Notes under the pieces: generated by a model | What the model saw: the letters and a program-made list of their open reading frames with translations, nothing else | Databases searched by the model: none | Told to the model about the DNA's origin: nothing | Program-made: the position numbers and the translations under genes | Assembly: GCA_023436145.1 (NCBI GenBank) | Contig: JAEZKP010000025.1 | Location: forward strand, 62,001 to 126,000 | DNA: 64,000 bases | Direction of reading: 5' to 3' | DNA from: Fibrobacterota bacterium | Lineage (GTDB): Bacteria; Fibrobacterota; Chitinivibrionia; Chitinivibrionales; Chitinispirillaceae | Shown here: piece after piece, positions 18,626 to 27,711 of the stretch | Layout of the letters: each line of letters opens with the position of its first letter | Numbering within the stretch: position 1 is the first letter of the stretch

Positions 18626-19951
18626 TTATTTGGATTTTCTAAAAAGAAATTTTTCCCTTTGAAATAGAATCATTTCATTCTTTTCTGTATTGAATTCAAG
18701 TTTCAGGCCGAATCTGTCGCATGCAAATTTGTCTTTTCCTGTTGCCACAAGCGGAAATGAGGGCTGCCCTGTAGCCTGTCCAAGAAGTATGGAATCTTTC
18801 CTGGTTATCTTAATTTTTAACGGTGTTTTTTTGCAGGTGTATTCACCAGTATATGCATCCAGGTCTTCTGGGTTAACAGAAATAGTCCTGAATTCAGGAA
18901 TTGAATATCCTTTATTGAAACAGATGTTCAAGATACCTATCGCAATTTCATTTGTTGGGTATGCGACTCCATTGTAACAACAGGCAACAGCAAGGCTGTC
19001 CTGAGGAAAATAGCCAAGTTCCGAAACGAATCCATCGACTGCTCCGCTATGACCGAATCCCTTTTTATTAAAGAAAGCAACTTGAAACAACCCCATTCCG
19101 ACATTTTTTTTCATGGTTGTCATCTGTTGAAAGCTGTTTTTTGAACATAACTTCAGGGAAAACAAATTTTCGATAAAGTTAACCAGATCAGCAGGTGTTG
19201 ATACAATTGAACCTGCTCCTCCCACAATACTCATATCCGTTTCGGGCATTTGCTCCCATGAAGTGACATGCTGATATGAAAAGCATTCATTTTTATCAGG
19301 ATCAGTTTTACTACCGACATACGTGTTTGGGAGACCTGCTCTGGAAATAATTCTGTCATTAAGGTTCTCTGAATATGACTTTCCTGTAAGCTTTTCGATA
19401 ATAAATCCTAAAAGGAGATAATTTGAATTGCTATAGGATGTCCTTTTGCCAGGTTTGAAATCTGCTTTGTGCTTTGATATAATGGCAATGAGTTCCTCTT
19501 GGGTTTTCGGTTGTGTCATCCATTGCACATAATTTGGATCGTCAGTAAAATTATGTATACCACTTTGATGGCAGAGGAGATGCCTTATTGTAACTTTGTT
19601 TGCGTTTGCAACAGAAGGGAAAAACCTGTCCAGTGTTGTAGATAATTGCAGGTTCCCCTCGTCGATCAGTTGAAATATCATTGTTGCGGTAAATGTTTTT
19701 GTAATGGAACCGACTCTGTATTTGGTACTGTCTGTGGATAACTTTTTGATACTATCCTGGATAAAGCTGTATCCAATAGTTTTTCTATAAATAATTTTAC
19801 CGTTTTTGGAGATTGCAACACTACCCATAGCTTTGTTTTTTTCTGACAGAATGTTGAAAAGACTGTCGAGCCTGGATGTATTGATATCTTGAGATAGCGT
19901 ATAGACACTGCATATTGCAATCATGAAAAGACAATAAATGGCTTTAAACAT
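18626..19951 (-). CDS. Exported serine hydrolase of the beta-lactamase/penicillin-binding class C fold
   Basis: I choose ATG 19951 because AAGGATG lies upstream and a signal peptide follows at once (FKAIYCLFMIAICSVYTLSQ); the longer frame adds 16 charged residues before it. The 441-residue product has the class C motifs: nucleophile SITK (Ser82, Lys85), the YSN motif at 173-175 and GHSGAVDGF near the third motif position. A separate beta domain of about 90 residues closes the protein (AYTGEYTCKKTPLKIKITRK). The family includes esterases, D-aminopeptidases and peptidoglycan-acting enzymes as well as AmpC. Nothing in the context points to antibiotic resistance. It is a single gene. Confidence 0.85.
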   Translation of the reverse strand: MFKAIYCLFMIAICSVYTLSQDINTSRLDSLFNILSEKNKAMGSVAISKNGKIIYRKTIGYSFIQDSIKKLSTDSTKYRVGSITKTFTATMIFQLIDEGNLQLSTTLDRFFPSVANANKVTIRHLLCHQSGIHNFTDDPNYVQWMTQPKTQEELIAIISKHKADFKPGKRTSYSNSNYLLLGFIIEKLTGKSYSENLNDRIISRAGLPNTYVGSKTDPDKNECFSYQHVTSWEQMPETDMSIVGGAGSIVSTPADLVNFIENLFSLKLCSKNSFQQMTTMKKNVGMGLFQVAFFNKKGFGHSGAVDGFVSELGYFPQDSLAVACCYNGVAYPTNEIAIGILNICFNKGYSIPEFRTISVNPEDLDAYTGEYTCKKTPLKIKITRKDSILLGQATGQPSFPLVATGKDKFACDRFGLKLEFNTEKNEMILFQREKFLFRKSK

Positions 19952-20151
19952 TACGTCATCCTTGAACATTTGACAGGTTATTTGATATTTTTTTGACAAG
20001 AAAAATACTACTTAAAGAGCCATTGGAACAATCAGTTTGAATGGATTGTTTTATATAATATCGCTTTCTGACCAGCAAAGATCTTCTTTTGGGAGATTTT
20101 AAACAATTTATTAATAACGAATATTATAAGGATTGGAGCAGAAATATTAAT

Positions 20152-21159
20152 ATGGAAAAAGTTCGTATCGGAAAAACGCATCTGGTTGTAAGCAGAACCG
20201 GTTTTGGTGCATTGCCTATTCAGAGAATTTCAGAAAATGAAGCTGTTTCGCTTTTAAGGAAAGCATACGATAATGGAATCGATTTCTATGACACAGCCAG
20301 GAGCTATTCCGATAGTGAGGAAAAAATCGGAGCTGCATTATCAGGAGTAAGACAGAAAGTGGTTATTGCCACAAAAACCGCTGCGAAAACAAAAGATGAT
20401 CTGCTTAAAGATCTGGCAGTGAGTCTTAAAAAGCTTAAAACCGACTATGTAGATATTCTTCAATTGCATAATCCCGATACGCTGCCCGACCCCGCTGATC
20501 CAAACAGCTCATATTCTGGTCTTCTGGAAGCCAGGAAAAAAGGTATGGTGCGTTATCTGGGTTTAACTAATCATAAGCTTGAATTGGCAAATAACGCTGT
20601 CCGGTCTTGCCTTTATGATACTGTACAGTTTCCTTTAAACACCCTCAGCTCAGAGAGTGAGTTGGAAATTATTAAACTATGTAAAAATTCAGATTGCGGA
20701 CTTATTGCAATGAAAGCGATGTCTGGTGGATTGATCAAAAATGCAGCATCTGCTTTTGCTTTTTTAAGACAGTTTGATAATGTGTTACCTGTCTGGGGAA
20801 TACAGAAAGAAACGGAGCTTGATGAGTTTTTAGGTTATGAGAAAGAACCGCCATGTTTAAATGAAAAGATGTGGCAGATTATAGAAAATGATCGCAAGGA
20901 ACTGGCCGGACAGTTTTGCCGTGGATGCGGGTACTGCTTGCCCTGCTTTGCAGGAATAGATATCCCCTGGACTGCAAGGATGTCACTATTACTTCGCAGG
21001 GCACCATCACAGAATTTTAATAACAGCTACTGGAAAGAGAAGATGGAAACAATCAGAAACTGTACAGGGTGTAATAGCTGCAAATCAAGATGTCCCTATG
21101 GACTGAATGTACCGCAATTATTAAGGGAAAATCTGGAAGACTATATAAGCTTTTTTTAG
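20152..21159 (+). CDS. Aldo/keto reductase with C-terminal 4Fe-4S-type cysteine cluster
   Basis: I place the start at ATG 20152 (MEKVRIGKTHLVVSRTGFG), the normal N-terminus of the family, with GGAG upstream; a longer TTG frame is less likely. The 335-residue protein shows the AKR tetrad Asp47, Tyr52, Lys75 and His106 (DFYDTARSY, ATKTA, LQLHNPD). The C-terminus carries two cysteine groups, CRGCGYCLPC and CTGCNSCKSRCPYG, as in ferredoxin-like 4Fe-4S clusters. This places it in the iron-sulfur AKR subgroup common in anaerobes. Substrate unknown. The stop is followed within 8 bases by dispersed-repeat copy B. Confidence 0.88.
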   Translation: MEKVRIGKTHLVVSRTGFGALPIQRISENEAVSLLRKAYDNGIDFYDTARSYSDSEEKIGAALSGVRQKVVIATKTAAKTKDDLLKDLAVSLKKLKTDYVDILQLHNPDTLPDPADPNSSYSGLLEARKKGMVRYLGLTNHKLELANNAVRSCLYDTVQFPLNTLSSESELEIIKLCKNSDCGLIAMKAMSGGLIKNAASAFAFLRQFDNVLPVWGIQKETELDEFLGYEKEPPCLNEKMWQIIENDRKELAGQFCRGCGYCLPCFAGIDIPWTARMSLLLRRAPSQNFNNSYWKEKMETIRNCTGCNSCKSRCPYGLNVPQLLRENLEDYISFF

Positions 21160-22154
21160 AAAATAAAGAGGGTCGGACCTCGCTCATCCCCTTCTTAAAT
21201 AAATGCTTAGATCCTATTAATCGTAAAATTTTAATCGTTTAATAGGCACTTCCAAATTCAAAATCATCGCCCCAACCGGGGCACTTTCGGCTTCTCTCCA
21301 CGGCTCCACGGTTTGTCGCATAGGGTCGATAACATTTTATTCATGAAACGCAAATACTCTTAATTGCAATCCGGACAACAGCTTTTCTTGTTAATACGAT
21401 CCGTTGTTTTGAATATTATCCGCTCTGATAGATTCCTTGACTAAATCAAAACTCTTGTACTTTCAACTTTATGCGTGAAATTGTCATCAAGAGTGGAAAA
21501 GCCTTCTTCGACCCTATTAACCACACCGAAAAAAGATTTCCCAATTAAGTAGAAATATCAATAAATACATAAAATGAATAGCTACTCTGAAGTTTCACAT
21601 AACTTATGTTGGGTTAGTCATAGCTATATTATATGCTAATTATTGAACTGCACTAATTTTTAATATATGATTTCTGTAGTATCCGGTAGATTGGGTATTT
21701 GTGCAAACAGTTCAAAAGTTTTTGAATCGCAGAGAAATCAAACAGATGGATACTGCTTATATAATGATATTATATTTCTGCATAACCATTTATAAATCAT
21801 ACTGAGTAGTGGAATAAGTGCAGGAAGTGAATTAAAGGTTGGATGCTATGGCTAATCTCTGCTGAGTGAAAACAATGCATTTTAATTTCCATATCTGCCT
21901 CCTTAGCAGTGATTAAATTCCAGGAATGAAAAGGTATAGCTCTGAAAAAATGACTGGAAAAATAAATGATACTTTCTGTCCTAAAAGTAAATAATAAACG
22001 CATCCCATATTGAAGCTTGTTGTCAGAGAAAAATTAATCTAGTTTTAATGTGTTATTGCAAATGGACCTGTTAAAAATATTGACTATAAAGTTAAGACGC
22101 TCTAGAAAAATGGCAGGTACCTGCTCACTGAAAAAACATTTTTCGGTAAATAAA
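21160..22154. other. 1-kb intergenic stretch holding repeat copy B
   Basis: The first 220 bases are the dispersed repeat. The rest is AT-rich, and I see no gene, tRNA or terminator in it. A 68-codon minus-strand frame at 21797-22003 has no family resemblance. Confidence 0.55.
21167..21383 (+). repeat. Dispersed repeat, copy B (about 217 bp)
   Basis: This is the partner of 6103-6322, in the same orientation. It is somewhat more GC-rich in its middle, including a short palindrome CCCCAACCGGGG at 21269-21280 that copy A lacks. On the minus strand it contains a short frame starting MRQTVEPWREAESAP that is broken in copy A, so coding function is doubtful. It begins 8 bases after the aldo/keto reductase stop. 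Confidence 0.75.
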
Positions 22155-24116
22155 ATGAACTTTAAATCATTTATATTCATATTGGTTTTTACTATACCGT
22201 TTTTTACAGGTTGCAATGTACCGGTACAAGAGCATAATGATTCTGAAATAACCATATCTGATTTTTATTTTCAGGATCCACTTGCGGCTGGTGCAATTGA
22301 TGAAATGTCAAGAACAATTCTGGTTACTGTTCCGGCGGGCACAGATCTCTCATCATTAGTACCTGTCATCATTCATACAGGAAAAAGTGTCAGCCCCGGT
22401 TCTCATATCGCGCAGAATTTTTCTCATCCCGTAACATATATAGTTTTCGCTGCAGATGGGCGCAATCAGCAATACAGGGTTGAAGTAAGTACCGAAAAAG
22501 TGGATACTGTTCCGGTGGATACCGTTCCAGTGGATACCGTTCCAGTGGATACCGTTCCAGTGGATACCGTTCCAGTGGATACCGTTCCGGTGGATACCGT
22601 TCCGGTGGATACCGTTCCGGTGGATACCGTTCCGGTGGATACCGTTCCGGTGGATACCGTTCCGGTGGATACCGTTCCGGTGGATATCGGGCTTCTTATA
22701 AACAGTGAAAAAACGATTACCGATTTCTTCCTTTCCGAGTTTGGGATAAGAGGATATATAGATGAACAGAAAAAAGAAATATATGTGGTCATACCCAAAA
22801 AAACTGATATGAAAAGTATAAAACCGGTTGTCACTCACACTGGAAAATCAATCAGTCCTGATTCTTCAGTGTCGCTTGATATCACAAATCAAGAAATTTA
22901 TACCGTAACCGCATCCGATAATAGTCAATCACATTATACTGTGATATTTGAACAGAGTGACATTCCTTTAATGTTTATCAACACCCCGGATTTTATTCCA
23001 ATAATTTCAAAAGAGGTTTGGATTGATGGTGCCTCATACAAAATTATCAGTGATAACAATGATCTGCTCAATGGCTCAATTTCCATCAGATGCAGGGGTA
23101 ATTCAACTTTTGAGATGCCAAAAAAATCCTATAATATAAAGCTGCCTAAAGGTGAAGGTAAGCCATTTCTTGGAATGCCTTCCCACAGGAATTGGGTATT
23201 GCTGGCTAATTATAGTGATAAATCGCTGTTACGTACTGATGTTGCATTTAAGTTAGGTGGGACACTTGACAATTTGAAGTGGACACCGCGGTCCCGGTTC
23301 GTAGTATTATATGTAAATCAGCATTACCAGGGGGTATACCAGCTGGTCGAACAAATTAGGATTGATCAGAACAGAGTCAACATTTCACCTGCTGTTTCAT
23401 CCAGCCAACCCGCCGGAGGCTACATATTGGAAGTCGATATGAGAGGAGGAGAACTTTTTAAATTTACTTATAGTTCAGGGCTGATTTTTAACTGTAAAGA
23501 TCCGGATTCAAAACTGGAGGGGGTTGTTGAAAAAATCATTTCAAATACACAGAAAGTTGAAGACATCCTTTATTCGGAGTCTTTTGCCGATACAATGAAC
23601 GGTTATTGCAGGTACATAGATGTAAAATCGTTTGTTGATTGGTATCTTGTCAATGAAATCACCAAAAATACTGACGCAATCTTTTTTTCCAGTGTGTATA
23701 TGTATTATGATCCGACAGATAAGAAATTATATATGGGGCCGCTTTGGGATTTTGACCTCGCTTTTGGTAATGTTGATTACGGGTCAGGGGGATCACCGGA
23801 AGGTTTCTACGTAAAAGAGGCTGCCTGGATCGCCAGATTATTTGAAGATCCTGCATTTGTAAAATCTGTTAAAGCCAGGTGGAACGAAAAAAAGGCTGAT
23901 ATTTTTACATTGCTCTCATACATTGACGTTCGGTCTGAGTACTTATACAGAGCACAGCAGATCAACTTTAAGAAATGGGATATCTTAGGCATGTATGTGT
24001 GGCCTAATGCTGTGGTAACCGGAGATTATAAAAGTGAAGTCAGGTATTTACAATCATGGCTTAACAGCAGATTGCAATGGCTGGATGTAAACATTAACGC
24101 GCTCCAATCAGATTAA
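22155..24116 (+). CDS. CotH-kinase-family lipoprotein with VDTVP tandem repeat
   Basis: I choose ATG 22155 because a lipoprotein signal follows directly (FKSFIFILVFTIPFFTGC, lipidated Cys20); an upstream GTG frame adds 35 basic residues. The 653-residue protein has a domain at about 30-115 (ISDFYFQDP to QQYRVEV), a 60-residue linker of 12 VDTVP units (116-175), and a second copy of the same domain (about 180-265, ITDFFLSEFG to SHYTVIF). A CotH-type domain follows from about 270: RCRGNSTFEMPKKSYNIKL, LLANYSDKSLLRTDVAFKLG, and the catalytic-type motif GPLWDFDLAFGN near 527-538. CotH enzymes phosphorylate surface proteins in Bacillus spores; in cellulolytic bacteria the domain is common in exported proteins. 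Target unknown. Confidence 0.85.
   Translation: MNFKSFIFILVFTIPFFTGCNVPVQEHNDSEITISDFYFQDPLAAGAIDEMSRTILVTVPAGTDLSSLVPVIIHTGKSVSPGSHIAQNFSHPVTYIVFAADGRNQQYRVEVSTEKVDTVPVDTVPVDTVPVDTVPVDTVPVDTVPVDTVPVDTVPVDTVPVDTVPVDTVPVDTVPVDIGLLINSEKTITDFFLSEFGIRGYIDEQKKEIYVVIPKKTDMKSIKPVVTHTGKSISPDSSVSLDITNQEIYTVTASDNSQSHYTVIFEQSDIPLMFINTPDFIPIISKEVWIDGASYKIISDNNDLLNGSISIRCRGNSTFEMPKKSYNIKLPKGEGKPFLGMPSHRNWVLLANYSDKSLLRTDVAFKLGGTLDNLKWTPRSRFVVLYVNQHYQGVYQLVEQIRIDQNRVNISPAVSSSQPAGGYILEVDMRGGELFKFTYSSGLIFNCKDPDSKLEGVVEKIISNTQKVEDILYSESFADTMNGYCRYIDVKSFVDWYLVNEITKNTDAIFFSSVYMYYDPTDKKLYMGPLWDFDLAFGNVDYGSGGSPEGFYVKEAAWIARLFEDPAFVKSVKARWNEKKADIFTLLSYIDVRSEYLYRAQQINFKKWDILGMYVWPNAVVTGDYKSEVRYLQSWLNSRLQWLDVNINALQSD
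22500..22679 (+). repeat. 15-bp minisatellite, 12 units
   Basis: Twelve head-to-tail copies of GTGGATACCGTTCC(A/G) encode VDTVP. The first unit has ACT for ACC. Units 2-5 end in A, units 1 and 6-12 end in G, which suggests local expansion by unit duplication. The unit length is a multiple of three, so gain or loss of units keeps the reading frame. Confidence 0.97.
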
Positions 24117-24431
24117 CCAGGGCCAATATGGGATATTAGTTATGCAGAACGGTAATATCCAAAAAAATCCCAGAAAAGATCATCATTAATATAAACCGGA
24201 ACAACAAGCACAAAATTCGAAAAGGAAAATTATAAAAGTCAATCTTACCAGACTTTCTACTCCGCAAGTCCGAAAAACATTCTTACCTGTGATGATGAAA
24301 AATGGCTGCTTTAATAAATAGAGCGTTTTTAACTCCGCAACGATTCATTTAGCCCTAAAAGTGCATATATTTAATTTTGGAAGTTTATTTTTCAGATATT
24401 TTTATAATTTTACATAAAAAGAAGAGGGCAT
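24117..24431. other. Intergenic stretch, nothing recognised
   Basis: About 315 AT-rich bases follow the CotH gene. No hairpin with a T-run and no gene are visible. The right end carries AGAGGG just ahead of the remnant start at 24432. Confidence 0.5.
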
Positions 24432-24882
24432 GTGATATTTAAACGTTCATTTTAAATTGCATTTTTATTGTCGGCGAACATTTTTACAACCAGTTCACAG
24501 ATCGTATTCGATGTTTCTGAAATCAAAGGACCGGTTTGTGTTGTAAGAGATTCAATCAACAGTATTACATTTAGCATGTCTCCCGCGCATTCGCGTTACA
24601 ATGTAATTATTTCAGATGGCTTCGCCCATATCAGTCTTAGACAGCTGTTTATTAATCCTGGTTTTCAGATTAAAAGCATGGTTTATGTATTTCCTCTGCC
24701 ACACAATGGAAGTGTCAATACGATGTAAATGACTTACAAAAACAAGGCTTATAAAGCTATCATTTATGAGAGGAAAAAGGCACTGAAGATCTATGATTCC
24801 ATTGCAGCTTCCGGGTCAGAATGCAGCACTTCTGGTCCAGGAAAAGCCCAAAGAGTTGTTTCTTACACTTTTACCTGGAATG
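24432..24882 (+). pseudogene. Decayed VIT-domain (inter-alpha-trypsin type) protein gene
   Basis: Reading from GTG 24432 gives a signal peptide interrupted by TAA (IFKRSF, stop, IAFLLSANIFTTSSQ). A VIT domain follows, with its hallmark MVYVFPLPHNGSVNTM at about 24679-24726. A second TAA follows at once, then the frame continues as MTYKNKAYKAIIYERKKALK and IYDSIAASG. A frameshift near 24817 is needed to read on as QNAALLVQEKPKELFLTLLPG. Everything after that, including the usual von Willebrand A domain, is missing. Two stops, one shift and a truncation make this a clear pseudogene. Confidence 0.75.
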
Positions 24883-24883
24883 T

Positions 24884-25411
24884 TTATTGATCTGGAATTG
24901 ATGAGATTGAAGAAGGGGGAGAAGTGGGAGAGAGGGGGGCGTTAGAAGCTTTGTTATTTGATCTACCAAGAGGATTAATCCATCTACCAAAATAAAAGGC
25001 AGATCCGCTAGAGATAACTCCAGCTAATACAATTAGTGGAGTCGTTGTACTAACCTGCCTAAGGATAATATGAAACAGAATAAATAATGAAGAAATAAAC
25101 GCTACTCCTGCAATGCAATTCCTAAAAGTAATAATTCTGCTATTAATAGAACTATTACTCAATTTAATTTGTATTTTGTTAATATATACTGCTAAATTCT
25201 GAAAGCTGTCAAAATACATTGGACTTTTTTTATCTGATTTCGTGATAAATCTTGTTTCATAATAACCTTCAGAATACGTCCATATTTCCCAGATTGTAAT
25301 GTTTGCGATAATATTTGGGCCATAGATGGCATAAATTTCACCACCTTTATTATCCTGTGTTATTTTCACTAACATATCTTTAGAAACTGTAATATTTTCA
25401 GTATTTTTCAT
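24884..25411 (-). CDS. Hypothetical membrane protein with two transmembrane segments
   Basis: The 175-residue protein starts after a good ribosome site (AGAGGTC). Residues 1-95 are soluble and could be a small beta domain (LVKITQDNKGGEIYAIYGPN). Two membrane helices follow, at about 103-120 (VAFISSLFILFHIIL) and 125-145 (PLIVLAGVISSGSAFYFG). The tail is Ser/Pro-rich. No family is recognised. The 3' end abuts the VIT pseudogene, which suggests that a rearrangement ended both. Confidence 0.55.
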   Translation of the reverse strand: MKNTENITVSKDMLVKITQDNKGGEIYAIYGPNIIANITIWEIWTYSEGYYETRFITKSDKKSPMYFDSFQNLAVYINKIQIKLSNSSINSRIITFRNCIAGVAFISSLFILFHIILRQVSTTTPLIVLAGVISSGSAFYFGRWINPLGRSNNKASNAPLSPTSPPSSISSIPDQ

Positions 25412-25750
25412 ATTTGACCTCTTTTAGGATAGGGTTGAAATAAATCAGCAAATATTATACCCATGTGCCTCATTTAAATAAAAAATATACAGGACCAGTA
25501 AAGTACAAACAGATTTTGTCAGGGATAATAAAGGGAAGGTTTCGTGGACACAAGTTACGCCACGAAAAGTTGACGTTTTTATAGTTGTATTTTTCGAAAT
25601 AATTTCCTAAAAGTTGCCCTCTGGAGCATATGTTTTCTCCGAGCTCTGATTCCGGCAACTACCCAGCATAATCCGCTCTTATCAACAAAAAAGCCCCCGG
25701 AAGTTTACTTCCGGGAGCTTGATTTTTCCCACTGTGCCTTACAGAAACTC
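25412..25750. other. Intergenic stretch with one terminator
   Basis: The 340 bases between two minus-strand genes contain the terminator at 25685-25727 and, at the left, the promoter region of the two-helix membrane protein. No gene is visible. Confidence 0.5.
25685..25727. terminator. Bidirectional intrinsic terminator
   Basis: The arms 25691-25702 (AAGCCCCCGGAA) and 25709-25720 pair with one mismatch around a 6-base loop. An A-run lies to the left and a T-run to the right. It would end the minus-strand lipoprotein gene that stops at 25751. Confidence 0.8.
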
Positions 25751-27502
25751 TTACGGTAATGTAAGAATTTTTATAATACCCGCTCCAAAAGTGGTATCAG
25801 CCTTGTTTCCTGCAACATCGGTAAGTCCGGTGAAATCAAGCATAAGAGTGTCATAGGAGCCGTCTTTTAGCCCATCGGCGACTACGGTTAAAACACCTGA
25901 TTGCATACCTGTCCAATTCCAGATAGAAAGAGTGGGCAATACATGGTAGGTTGAATCACCTCTCATCACCGAAATCGTTGTATCAAAATAGCTGCCTTCA
26001 ATAACTTTAATTACCGGCTTTTTGGTAGTGTCCATTGGTTCAGAAAAATAGTTAGTACCTAAAGTGATACTAATGGGCAAAGAGGATTGATTGACTCCGG
26101 TACGATTGAACTGGTTTCTGGTGGGCATCGGATACATTTCTATCACCGGACCAATCTGATCCCTGACAGTAAGAATAGTAGCTGATTGTAAAGGAGATAC
26201 GCCGGTACTGTTTCTTCCCAGTACAATAAATTTAAGCTGTTTTCCTAAATTGAAGCTTCCATTGGTACTGATCGTGGTGAAAGTGTCGCTAACCGTCTTA
26301 AGGAAAAACCATGATGAATCGGCTGGCTTTTTCTGATAAATCTGGTAATCTAATGCATTTGCCAGTGGTGCCCAATCAAGAACTATCGAATTGGTATTGT
26401 AATCAACTTTATTAGTATCGGTAAGCGGATCAAAAACCATCAGGTTTGCTACATTTCCCAGTGCACCGGTGGTGACAGGTGTGAAGTTCCGGGTCAGGAA
26501 AGCGGAATTATCAAGCAATTTGCCTGAAATACTGACAATCTTTTTTATTACCAGAGTGTAAGTGGAATACGGGTCCCAAATGCCATCGAAAGGCTTGATA
26601 ACCAGCCGTTTATTAGTGTTTTGCCATTCTTTTTGCAGGAGGATCCTGTTGGCCGGGTCACCTTTAAAAACGTAAATGCTGTCCTGGCTCAGCTTGCTTA
26701 TATCTACAGCTTCTGAAAAGTCAAAAACGATTCCTTCTGATTTAGTAAATGTATCAAGATTATGGACCATAACAATAAAATTACCATCGGTGAATTTTCC
26801 CAAAATGATATCATTGACCCGGATTGTATCACCGGCTGATTTTCCGGCACAGGAAAGTGGTGATTCCTGTTTATATAACAGTGTTCCATCACTAAATGGA
26901 CGAACGGCAATTTTATAACTTGTATACTCGGGAAGATCGGTAAATGTGAATGTACCGTTTACTGAAGTCGCTGTTCTCAGTGGTTTCTGAAACATCTGAT
27001 TATCCGGCTGATTATTTACCAGCTGGCATTCGATTGAAGCACCTGTTGCCGGATAATATTTGCCATCTTTTTCATAATAAAGATTACCCTTTATAGCTGC
27101 GCCCTTTTTGGCCATGAAGTAATTGTCATTTGATTGATTAAGAATGGGAACAGTGTTGCTGTTTGAATCCAGAGTCAGACTCAGCTGATCTATAATATCT
27201 TCATAACCGGCTTTGCTGCAGGTAATCAGATATATACCTGCTCTGATTGAATCAAATATTACCATTCCTTTGGAATCAGTAAGTGATGAGCCGACACCGT
27301 CTATATTGACCATCGCATCGGCAAGCGGAGCCATTGAGTGACTGTCAAACAATTTGATAACAACCCTTGCCTCTATGTTTCCCTGTTCGTAATCGATTTT
27401 TTTACTTGAATCCACCGGAAGCAGCGTTCTTTCGCATTTCAGATTCATAAAAATAAAGGTGCCGATCAGTAGAGCATATGAATAAGCCCGTAACTTTCGC
27501 AT
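25751..27502 (-). CDS. Large lipoprotein with carboxypeptidase-regulatory and Ig-like domains
   Basis: The 583-residue protein has a lipoprotein-type signal ending at Cys23 (FIFMNLKC) and GGAGGAAT upstream of the start. Residues 40-115 form a regulatory-like fold (SSLTDSKGMVIFDSIRAGIY), and a second such fold lies at about 130-220 (VNGTFTFTDLPEYTSYKI). An SbsA/Big_5-like Ig domain follows (IVFDFSEAVDISKLSQDSIY), then a fibronectin-type stretch (VDYNTNSIVLDWAPLANALD) and a final domain with SEPMDTTKKP and DGLKDGSYDTLMLDFTGLTD. It looks structural, for surface display or binding. The cysteine motif CER(T/K)L is shared with the lipoprotein esterase at 36.8 kb. Function unknown. Confidence 0.7.
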   Translation of the reverse strand: MRKLRAYSYALLIGTFIFMNLKCERTLLPVDSSKKIDYEQGNIEARVVIKLFDSHSMAPLADAMVNIDGVGSSLTDSKGMVIFDSIRAGIYLITCSKAGYEDIIDQLSLTLDSNSNTVPILNQSNDNYFMAKKGAAIKGNLYYEKDGKYYPATGASIECQLVNNQPDNQMFQKPLRTATSVNGTFTFTDLPEYTSYKIAVRPFSDGTLLYKQESPLSCAGKSAGDTIRVNDIILGKFTDGNFIVMVHNLDTFTKSEGIVFDFSEAVDISKLSQDSIYVFKGDPANRILLQKEWQNTNKRLVIKPFDGIWDPYSTYTLVIKKIVSISGKLLDNSAFLTRNFTPVTTGALGNVANLMVFDPLTDTNKVDYNTNSIVLDWAPLANALDYQIYQKKPADSSWFFLKTVSDTFTTISTNGSFNLGKQLKFIVLGRNSTGVSPLQSATILTVRDQIGPVIEMYPMPTRNQFNRTGVNQSSLPISITLGTNYFSEPMDTTKKPVIKVIEGSYFDTTISVMRGDSTYHVLPTLSIWNWTGMQSGVLTVVADGLKDGSYDTLMLDFTGLTDVAGNKADTTFGAGIIKILTLP

Positions 27503-27711
27503 TATTCCTCCTTCTGAATATATTGGAAAAGTATCCTGTTGGTAATATAGCCGGTAATTGAATTTGTTCTCTTAACAGCAGTCATTGGTGAAATAATTGT
27601 CCGATCAAGAATATTGTCTGATGAAACGTATTTTAATATATATTATATATACAATTTTGCAAAAATAAATTTTTAGTTAAATTCAAACGCTTCATACGGA
27701 AGGAATGTACC

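Noticed and set aside
18626..19951. AmpC-type resistance beta-lactamase
   Set aside because: The motifs are shared with many esterases and peptidases, a C-terminal extra domain is present and no ampR-like regulator adjoins.
21167..21383. Small minus-strand gene inside repeat copy B (MRQTVEPWREAESAP)
   Set aside because: The start codon is lost and the frame stops early in copy A, so no conserved coding is shown.
21797..22003. 68-codon minus-strand frame before the CotH gene
   Set aside because: No motif, no ribosome site and low-complexity composition.
22500..22679. Possible CRISPR array
   Set aside because: The units are 15 bp, adjoin without spacers and are in frame inside a gene, so they are a minisatellite.
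22356..22838. Long minus-strand frames with HRNGI or STGTV repeats
   Set aside because: They are the other readings of the 15-bp minisatellite in the CotH lipoprotein gene, whose plus-strand frame has signal, domains and motifs.
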